Below, one piece after another: positions 63,072-64,000 of a stretch of DNA of 64,000 bases. Origin of the DNA: Rapana venosa (taxonomy: Eukaryota > Mollusca > Gastropoda > Neogastropoda > Muricidae); the NCBI GenBank assembly GCA_028751875.1, contig CM054135.1:10984631-11048630 (forward strand), given 5' to 3'. Positions within the stretch are counted from its first letter, which is position 1. Each line of letters starts with the position of its first letter. A model generated the notes under the pieces. That model was not told where the DNA came from. It made no database searches and saw nothing but the letters and a program-made list of their open reading frames with translations. A program made the position numbers and the translations under genes.

Positions 63072-63420
63072 TTGCATATATATCTCTTTGGAGAAGTCTT
63101 TTGCTGCGTGCTGTGTGGTGATGTGGAGACTGAGCTCGGCCCCATGCCTGGATCTACTGGCCGCAAAGCTGAGGCAAACCAGCTTGACTGTTGTGCTGGT
63201 GGTCGCAACACCTTAGCAGACAAAATTAAAGCCAAGGCAGATGTTTCAGTCAGCATGCCTACAACAACTGTACACCAGAGATAGAATTTGTCTCCTGCAG
63301 TGGCACCCTGGGAAATTGACTTTGAGCATGATGATGGCCAGACTGGAGAACATGGAAAGCTTTTTAAAGACCTCAATGGACAGTATGAGAAATGAGCTAA
63401 ACATGTTCCCCCTCGAGGGG
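63072..63420 (+). pseudogene. Decayed LINE ORF1 start with 2A-like motif
   Basis: The frame begins MHIYLFGEVFCCVLCGDVET and continues ELGP. GDVETELGP at 63117-63143 resembles the 2A translational-skipping motif D-V/I-E-x-N-P-G-P, with N-P changed to E-L. After a frame change, MMARLENMESFLKTSMDSMR near 63.33 kb looks like the coiled-coil start of an ORF1 protein. 2A-like leaders are known in CR1/L2-type elements of invertebrates. No zinc knuckle or RT is present. Confidence 0.5.
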
Positions 63421-63840
63421 CTGCTGGAAGGGGGAGGGGAGGGGGTCTGTCGGTATATCCTTTGCCATACGTCGCCTTGAAGTCTTTCTTCACAGCCCCC
63501 ATAGTGCCACAAAGCCACTAGAATCAGCAGTGACTTTTCCATGGTTTTCTCTAGAGGCCTTCCATTCCTAAACATTGACACTGTCATTACAACAACCAAA
63601 AAATCTGGTAAAAAAAGCCTAGCATTTTAGACACGTGATGATGAGCAATAGGATGGCAGGGAGTGTACTGTTGACACTGCATCCCAGATTCCTCATCTCT
63701 ACTTTACTACTCATCTCCTCCCCCACCCCACTGTGTCCATTGTCCTGGGCCAGAGTCTCTGCTTTCATGTGTGCACCAATCCATCCCAGCAGCTCCTGAA
63801 GTGTGTGTGTGTGTGTGTGCATGTGCGTTGTGTTTCTGCA
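63421..63840. other. No recognised feature
   Basis: Short GT run near 63805. No coding signal I can support. Confidence 0.45.
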
Positions 63841-63844
63841 TACA

Positions 63845-63960
63845 TACTGACCAGCTGCCATGGCACATGGGTTAAGTGCCTTGGGCTACAGACTGGAAGG
63901 TTTGTTTTAACCTTCTTGTTGTGTTGGAAAATACAGAGCTTAACTGCCTGTATAGATTTT
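63845..63960 (+). mobile_element. tRNA-like SINE head, family E
   Basis: ACCAGCTGCCATGGCACATG with a downstream AAGGTTTGTTTTAACC matches the head at 19.2 kb. Cut by the window end. Confidence 0.45.
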
Positions 63961-64000
63961 GAATTCTTTGAAGGTTTTCTACCCCCAACTGACTTACTTT

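Overview
The window is animal nuclear DNA with large introns, dense CA/GT microsatellites and many tRNA-derived SINEs. The protein families and the shuffled SINE types point to a mollusc, most probably a gastropod. That assignment is an inference from repeat style, not a database match. Two host genes are visible, both on the + strand, and everything else recognisable is mobile or simple-repeat DNA.

Region 1 (1-2690) is repeat-rich upstream DNA: a SINE, a broken RNase H domain of a LINE, and several long GT/CA tracts including a CG-alternating, Z-DNA-prone run. Region 2 (2821-16220) is a complete nine-exon POFUT2 gene (protein O-fucosyltransferase 2, 434 aa). Every splice junction can be read and all phases agree. 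Its introns are loaded with SINEs, one of them bounded by a perfect 14-bp target duplication. Region 3 (16.2-39.3 kb) has no confident gene. It holds SINEs, a CA-spaced minisatellite, a 207-bp tandem duplication and a 5-kb zone with many copies of the palindrome TAGGCCTA.

Region 4 (39.3-57.5 kb) is a large C2H2 zinc-finger gene of about 1,915 aa, with three visible coding exons. It has a 59-bp intron, one apparent 1-nt frameshift in an A run, and a 12.2-kb intron. That intron carries two RTE-like LINEs in the sense orientation plus antisense fragments of other LINEs. One LINE (48661-51926) is full length with 11-bp target duplications, and its 5' end can be folded as an HDV-like self-cleaving ribozyme. 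Region 5 (57.5-64 kb) holds the 3' UTR, LINE and SINE fragments, and a decayed LINE ORF1 start with a 2A-like peptide motif.

The two genes have no evident functional link. POFUT2 acts in the ER on thrombospondin repeats, and the zinc-finger protein is expected to be nuclear. The strongest hunting results are the LINE 5' ribozyme candidate, a SINE family whose head joins a tRNA-like A box to a 5S-rRNA-like promoter, the modular reuse of heads, cores and tails among the SINEs, and a SINE/LINE pair sharing a 3' tail.
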